DNA of 64,000 nt from positions 94,278,513 through 94,342,512 of the forward strand of contig CM051521.1 in assembly GCA_028015205.1 (NCBI GenBank), given 5' to 3'. The stretch comes from Mytilisepta virgata (lineage: Eukaryota; Mollusca; Bivalvia; Mytilida; Mytilidae). The number at the start of each line of letters is the position of its first letter. Positions within the stretch are counted from its first letter, which is position 1. This document shows, piece by piece, positions 60,501 to 64,000 of this stretch. Under the pieces are notes generated by a model. The model ran no database searches. It saw nothing but the letters and a program-made list of their open reading frames with translations, and was not told the DNA's origin. The translations under genes were made by a program, and so were the position numbers.

Positions 60501-61675
60501 TACATGTTAATTTGCCTTGACCTATTTTTCACGGTTCACTGAATTTGTCAAATTTTGGGTTTGGAATTTTGTGCATTAGCTTAATTGCAGGTGAGACATA
60601 TTTGTTAACTTCTTGGTGTGTTAAGATCTGTTTCTCAGATTTTAGTTATGTCACTTTCACCGACATTTTCTGCTTTAACGAACATATAGGTCCTGCTCCT
60701 GGTGTGGTTGTATAGTGGTATGGTGTCTGTAGACAGTTGGTTTCCTGAAGCTAAATTAAGTTCTCTTTGTTTAATCCTTTTGAAATTTGAATATGTTATT
60801 ACATGTACTTATATCAGTAAAGGTACAAATGTAGGTTCCTATTTAATTAAGAGATTGCTAGCCCATATTAAGCAACTAAAATTGCTACTTTTGCTAAATT
60901 AATTAGATATAGGGCAATTATTATTTTTATGCCCTTACCAATCGGTGTCTGAAGCAATAAGTGTTAACGGTGTGCATTCAGTCATGTAGGTAAATGGTTG
61001 ATCTGAAGTTTTAAGACATACAAGTGCATGTGAGTGAAATGCATTACCAGGGCTTTCAATATCTTTTTAGCAGGAGATCTAGATATACTTTTAATAAAGC
61101 AGATGTTCTTACTTAAATTTGACATGGGTCTAGGGCCACTTAAAAGAAACATTAATGTTGATTTTAATGTTCTCTGACATCATGTATTGTTGACGTCGTA
61201 GACGTTGCATAGCGAAGAACACGATAAACACATTATTGTTGGTCTACTTCACACAATCTATCTCATATGATACAATAATCTGCAATTACCTGGTTATCAC
61301 ATGATGTATTTATAGATGAATTAGAAAGTGACAATGAGAGTGAGCAAGATGCTGAGGAGGATGGGGAGGAGGAAGAAGAGATAGTCATTGAGGAAGTACA
61401 TGTACCCATTCAGGAAGCCACCAAAAATAAGTCAACAAAAAAAGTGCAGAAAAAGAAACCTGAACAGAAGCGAGTGTGGAGTTCAGCTGAAAAGAAACTG
61501 TTGAACAGTAAATTTGAAAAAGAAATTAGACTGGGGAAAGTTCCAGGAAAAAAATATTATTGTAACTGCTCAGAGAGGATCTCCTCTTTTAGCAGCAATC
61601 CCTTGGAGCAAAATAAAGTTTGCTGTGTATAATATTATAAAGTCAAGAAAGAACCTTAAATGTAAGGTGATTTAA
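45581..61675 (+). CDS. SET/Myb-like domain gene, about nine exons, probably inactive
   Basis: Exons whose phases fit one another: 45581-45608 (or to 45614), 47970-48025, 49487-49528, 50387-50525, 52044-52118, 52391-52447, then 57639-57834 and 61316-61675, with at least one exon unseen before 57639 and one before 61316. The start ATG at 45581 has context AACAACATGG. The two exon-1 donors give the same phase (ending YG or YGNG). Exons 2-4 encode an unrecognised, probably disordered region (KCMPEMSSLHVPRG, KLSLNKHDEPSKK, RTRTGTPLHGPGLVPTEPHR). A GTATGT donor at 50526 puts exon 4 in the right phase for the SET exons; without it the frame stops at 50548, with AATAAA near 50627, so a short isoform of about 95 aa is possible. 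Related proteins methylate lysines on histones or other targets. Missing residues and a frameshift argue for a pseudogene or a non-catalytic protein. Confidence 0.6.
48570..49095. repeat. Two dispersed repeat fragments in a SET-gene intron
   Basis: 48570-48830 is one unit of the family at 55034-57150 (TTGGTTTCCATTCTCTAACT, CCTCAACCAAATGTTATGAA). 48830-49095 (TTTAGAGGCATTATG, GTCTGTGCGTCGGTTCG, GTGGGGCATCTGTG) is the family seen at 51105. Non-coding. Confidence 0.65.
49244..49409. mobile_element. Small foldback element of 166 bp
   Basis: AAATGTGTGTTTTCAAATTA (49244 on) and the complement of TAATATGAAAACACACATTT at the right end form about 34-bp arms with few mismatches. Inside, TGTATTGGC and GCCAATACA also pair. 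Confidence 0.8.
50530..52043. repeat. Repeat-rich intron 4 of the SET gene
   Basis: 51105-51400 begins TTTTATGCCACACCTAGGGG with the GTTCGTCCATCCATTCG box, followed by a second, similar start at 51238 (TTTTATGCCCTTTACGGG) and units with ATTTATTAAAA..GG.GATTTTCCAG. No exon was recognised. Confidence 0.55.
52044..57834 (+). CDS. SET domain exons of the same gene (middle part missing)
   Basis: Exons 52044-52118 and 52391-52447 encode GLKKTFISKYIGFGVIANTN and FKKGDFIRMEG, the N-terminal part of a SET fold (cofactor-binding GxG-like turn as GFGV). Exon 57639-57834 encodes IDAS, LGGLVNDAEEG, CKMKL, PRLCLFSKRDIKQGEEIRYG and ESKKLPW, the C-terminal part. The order and phrasing resemble KMT5A-like SET proteins of molluscs. 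The stretch between (family ELI...E...RE...Y...CYMFYF) was not found in the 5.2-kb intron. Changes in catalytic motifs: the family GRLxNH reads GGLVND, and the YDYG motif is reduced to YG, losing the usual catalytic Tyr. Methyltransferase activity is therefore doubtful. The intron holds a LINE end, a hAT remnant and TIR repeats. Confidence 0.72.
52585..52985 (+). mobile_element. LINE 3' end (CR1/L2-like tail)
   Basis: The frame to TAA at 52750 ends KKSFAYSSSILWNNLPLNIK and SLKTFKTKCFKYIFE, the usual last segment of CR1/L2-type LINE reverse transcriptase polyproteins (YS...LWN.LP..I). About 200 bp of 3'UTR and a (TAA)n tail (52950-52979) follow. It is 5'-truncated. Confidence 0.8.
53233..54364 (+). 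mobile_element. hAT-type element remnant with BED zinc finger
   Basis: Ends TAGTGGAGCCCGATGATCG and, inverted, TAGTGTTGGGAATCGGAAG fit the hAT terminal rule (T/C)A(A/G)NG. The flanks AGATGTGG (53225-53232) and ACATGTGG (54365-54372) form an 8-bp target duplication with one mismatch. Inside, a frame from ATG 53620 reads PGKKTRSRVWTYFGFKKIKE and ICKLCKKG: the aromatic and CxxC part of a BED finger. The His pair and the whole catalytic domain are missing, so this is an internally deleted, non-autonomous relative. Confidence 0.75.
55034..57150. repeat. Dispersed repeat with about 170-bp internal units, split by a TIR element
   Basis: It starts ATGCCCCCGCCGTAGGGGAG and ends with AAGCGGGGGCATCATC, a weak inverted end. 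Inside, CTCAACCAAATG.TATGAAA marks recur near 55137, 55306, 56687, 56846 and 57017, with ACAGATCAAGTTTGAATTT and GTTCTAGAGTTATG.CCC. The unit at 55306 is cut by the element at 55322-56542. Confidence 0.75.
55322..56542. mobile_element. Non-autonomous TIR element with TA target duplication
   Basis: ATGTGGATTCATTTATTTTG at the left and AATGAATCCACAG at the right, with AATTTTCGTGG further in on both arms. It is flanked by TA; removing it restores the ACTTATACACAAT of the surrounding repeat. An inner inverted repeat at 55823-55927 (GGGGTATTTGCGAAAAATAC / GGTATTTTTCCCAAATACCC) may be a nested element. Open frames inside (for example 55330-55632 on minus) show no motif. Confidence 0.8.
57151..57638. 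repeat. Tandem-like repeat with GGGGACT box before the SET exon
   Basis: Three units carry TATTGACTTGA.ATT, CA.GACAA.TTA.AGATCAAG and GAATTTTGTT; the block opens with TTAGCCCCCTACCAATGATA and closes with ACCAGTAGGGGACTATG. Non-coding. Confidence 0.55.
57868..58636. other. Intron DNA after the SET exon
   Basis: A 113-codon open frame (58023-58364) follows a possible acceptor (TATATACAG at 58098), but its sequence matches nothing I recognise and its phase link to the last exon is not evident. I make no gene call. Confidence 0.35.
58637..60110 (+). repeat. Large dispersed repeat (family 1), fullest copy
   Basis: From TTTTTAGCTCACCTGACCCA and AGTGAGCTTTTCTCATCACT to GGTGAGCGATACAGGCTCTT and GAGAGCCTCTAG. 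The 5' part has a TCTTCTCCTCTGAAACTACT box and a CCGACCAACATGGCTGAC box. The 3' part has about five units with GGTCCTTAG.TGGTCCTCTTTC, CAAGATGGCCGCCAC and TTAGTTTAACATAGG. Open frames of 80-100 codons are by-products of the unit structure. Confidence 0.85.
60111..61315. other. Intron DNA with a CCGTCTGTC repeat
   Basis: 60197-60420 (TTTTATACACCTTGCAAACC, then GTCTGTCCGTCTGTCTGTCT and a TGTAAGCGCAACTCCTC box) is a dispersed repeat. The rest to 61315 shows no exon or RNA gene. Confidence 0.45.
61316..61675 (+). CDS. Terminal exon: acidic stretch and Myb-like region, frameshifted
   Basis: After a TTTATAG acceptor the exon encodes ELESDNESEQDAEEDGEEEE, a basic linker (KKVQKKKPEQKR) and VWSSAEKKLLNSKFEKEIRL with GKVPGK. 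This is the W-containing helix region of a Myb/SANT-like domain that I associate with mollusc and fish proteins carrying SET or recombinase-like domains. In this frame it ends at 61632. Moving +1 at the A7 run (61548-61554) continues the pattern: AQRGSPLLAAIPWSKIKFAV and YNIIKSRKNLK, with the second family Trp, to TAA at 61673-61675. A one-base indel has thus broken the domain, or the assembly has an error in the homopolymer. Confidence 0.7.
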
Positions 61676-62689
61676 CACTTCAATAATATCTTCATTAATC
61701 ACATTTTTCATGTTCGTTGGTAGATTAGTGCATACCATGGTAAAAACATAAGAACCAGTCTTAGAGGAAAACATCAAAACATTCATGATGTAAAATTGAG
61801 TTTATTTCTTCAAGAATCAAACAAGTCAGTCCTAAAATTGTAATATTTCACCAGATACATGTATATCAAATGGGTATAATACCGACAGGTTTTTAGTTTG
61901 TTTTTGAGATATAAGTGATTTAAGATTTTGCTGGAGACTGAACTCCTGTAGTTTTTTCATAAGTTTAAGACAGACAATGTTTCTTCATAAAAAACATGAA
62001 AATAATAATTGAACTTTCTGGAATATTTATATGGTTGCTTCTTATGATGTGTTTTGTAGAATTATGAAAAGAAAATAGGTGGTCAAAGGGCAAAAAAAGT
62101 ATAATGTATTTGAATGGATAAAACAAGAGGAGTCTGAAAATTTGCAAAACCTCAGGATCATATCTCCTTAATTTGTAGATTATCATTGACCCTCCAAAAC
62201 CGAAAGTTTATTGGGCAGATGGGGGATTTTATTCATTACTCTTTGTTTTCAACGAAAAGATTAAGCTAAAGTAAACATTGATAATTGGTAAGTTTCTGTT
62301 ATCAATATTGTTTAAATAGGGAAACAGTGAACGGATTAACAACTTATGCTTTGCATACTGAACAAATTGATAGAAAGTACAAAACATATCAAATTTTGTT
62401 GTTCTACCAGACATGAAGAAATTCCTGAATTCGAAATTTTAACAAATAATTTGGAGCCGTGGGGATGTTTAACACCTAAAAAATTATATATGGTCAATTT
62501 GAACAGTTTTAGAGCGCCTTAGGTAATGAGACACCCTATGGCATATGAAATGTGTACTGAACATAGTTATGGAAATCATCTAAACATTTCCATTCATATT
62601 TGTTATATGTTTTAATAGCAAATTCAAAGAGATTAATCTTCATCATGATTAAATGAAATTTAGTACTGAATGAAAATTTTTTCTTTTTC
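61676..62689. other. 3' region of the SET gene, no feature seen
   Basis: AT-rich; small minus-strand open frames (61965-62186, 62229-62414) have no motif. No clear polyadenylation signal could be assigned. Confidence 0.35.
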
Positions 62690-64000
62690 ACTTGCCTAGC
62701 CAAAGGCCAGTGTGAGTTTTTACTCACACTTGGAGTCTGTTGTCCGTCTAGTGTTAACTCTATACACATCTTCATCTTCTCTGATGGATTTTTTCCATCA
62801 TTTTTCTGTTCAAGGGACAAGAGGATTGTAACTAATTTAAACCACAGTAACTTTTTGATTCAGTGGAACCAACCAATACATCAATTTTGTAATAAATATT
62901 TATTGTTGTTTTCTATATATAATCAACTGACCCAAAGGCCATGTGAGCTTTTGCCATCACTTTTCGTCCGCCGTCCGTCCATCGTAAACTTTTCATTCAA
63001 AAATCTTCTCCTCTGAAACCGCTGGGCCGATTGGTTTGAAACTTAATAGGAATGATCTATAACATGTCCTCTACAAACGATCCTCAATTTATTTTGATCT
63101 GACATAAAACATGGCTGTCGTAGCTAAAAATAGAATAAAGGGGTACATGTGTTGTTTTTGGCTTATAACTTAAAACCAGTTACAGATATCAAAAATCTGA
63201 CAGGGAAAAATTGATCAGCATTACAAGATCTACCTAACCTGAAATTTTGAAGGAATTCCCAAAACCCATTTAGGAGTTATTGCCCTTTTTTCGTCAAATT
63301 TTCAAAATTTAACATTTTTTGTCATTTATCTCCAAAACTATTGAAGATAGAAGTGAAATGTAAATTTGAACAATTGTTTGCCATGTTGAGATCTCCATAC
63401 CCTGAAATTTTAAAGGAAATCCCAAAACCCATTTAGGAGTTATTGTCCTTTTTTGTCAAATTTTCAAAATTTTAACATTTTTGCATTTATCTCCAAAACT
63501 ATTTGAGATAGAAGTGAAATGTAAATTGAAAAATGTTTGCCATGTTGAGATCTACCTACCCTGAAATTTTGAAGGGAATTCCAAATTCTATTTAGGAGTT
63601 ATTGGTTTGTGTAATTTGAGGTCGGGTTCTGTTACATTTATTTAAGGTTGACCTTATTCCTTGTCAATTTTATCAACTTTCTGCCAGGACTACCACCATC
63701 AGGGAACATATTTTAACATTAAACCTTATGAGAAATAAATCTTCAACAAATTTTCCCTGAACAACTGAACCAATTGCAACAAACTTGGTCAAATAGTTGA
63801 TTAATTGTCCAATGAAAACCAGACTCCAGGTGAGCGATACAGGCTCTGGTGAGCCTCTTGTTTAACCAAACTTGGCCACAATCATCATTAGGGTATCTAG
63901 TTTAAAAAATATATCCGACCTCCCTGCCTGCCGACCAACATGGCCGACATGGCTAAAAATAGAACATAGGGGTAAACTGCAGTTTTTGTCTTATCTGACA
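62690..64000 (+). repeat. Further copies of the family 1 repeat, running off the window
   Basis: A short start at 62690-62820 (CTTGCCTAGCCAAAGGCCAG, ACTTGGAGTCTGTTGTCCG). A longer copy from about 62925 (GACCCAAAGGCCATGTGAGC) to 63862 (GGTGAGCGATACAGGCTCTG, GAGCCTCTTG). Then from 63866 a third start (AACCAAACTTGGCCACAATC) like 58750-58900. Inside the second copy, ATTTATCTCCAAAACTAT and CCCATTTAGGAGTTATTG recur with about 170-bp spacing. Confidence 0.75.

Overview
The window is animal nuclear DNA, most likely from a bivalve mollusc and plausibly a mussel (Mytilidae). It is AT-rich. Its genes have short exons with canonical GT/AG junctions and long repeat-filled introns. It carries tRNA-derived SINEs, LINE 3' ends, a Penelope-like element, Tc1, hAT, MULE and Crypton-type remnants, and long dispersed repeats that I associate with bivalve genomes. 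The taxon is an inference from repeat style, not from a marker gene.

Layout. 0.4-1.4 kb (-): Crypton/ZMYM-type tyrosine recombinase relic with one frameshift. 3.5 kb: SINE with target-site duplication. 5.65-7.17 kb: near-complete Tc1 element (transposase on -) with one early stop, followed by a 46-bp minisatellite. 8.7-40.9 kb (+): tandem array of three Rac/Cdc42-like Rho GTPase copies. Copy A (8727-17112, five exons, 194 aa) and copy C (33403-40867, five exons, 190 aa) look intact. Copy B (20.1-22.3 kb) is dead: exon 1 is decayed, exon 2 is split by a 1.3-kb insertion, and no exons 3-5 were found. Conserved 5' flanks, introns and 3' flanks show that the array arose by segmental duplication. 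A MULE with a FLYWCH-type zinc finger and an in-frame four-exon transposase (30.1-32.9 kb, -) sits in the 5' flank of copy C. Copy C also has two tandem versions of exon 4.

40.9-45.3 kb: duplicated 3' flank with an inserted MITE, a decayed Penelope-like element (-) and a (TG)n tract. 45.6-61.7 kb (+): a second gene assembled from phase-compatible exons. It has a short N-terminal region, the first and last parts of a SET domain, and a terminal exon with an acidic stretch and a Myb-like helix region. It has lost key SET residues and has a frameshift in an A7 run, so it is probably a pseudogene or a non-catalytic relative of KMT5A-like proteins. Its introns hold a LINE 3' end, a hAT remnant with a BED finger, and nested TIR repeats. 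58.6-64 kb: copies of a large dispersed repeat.

Biologically, the array would supply diverged Rac-like molecular switches: all GTP-binding motifs are kept, while the Rho-insert region and the exon-4 segment differ. The rest of the window is mainly a record of transposition. The most interesting signals are the duplicated exon 4 in copy C, the foldback element dense in ETS/CRE/E-box motifs (18.4-19.2 kb), and the in-frame MULE.
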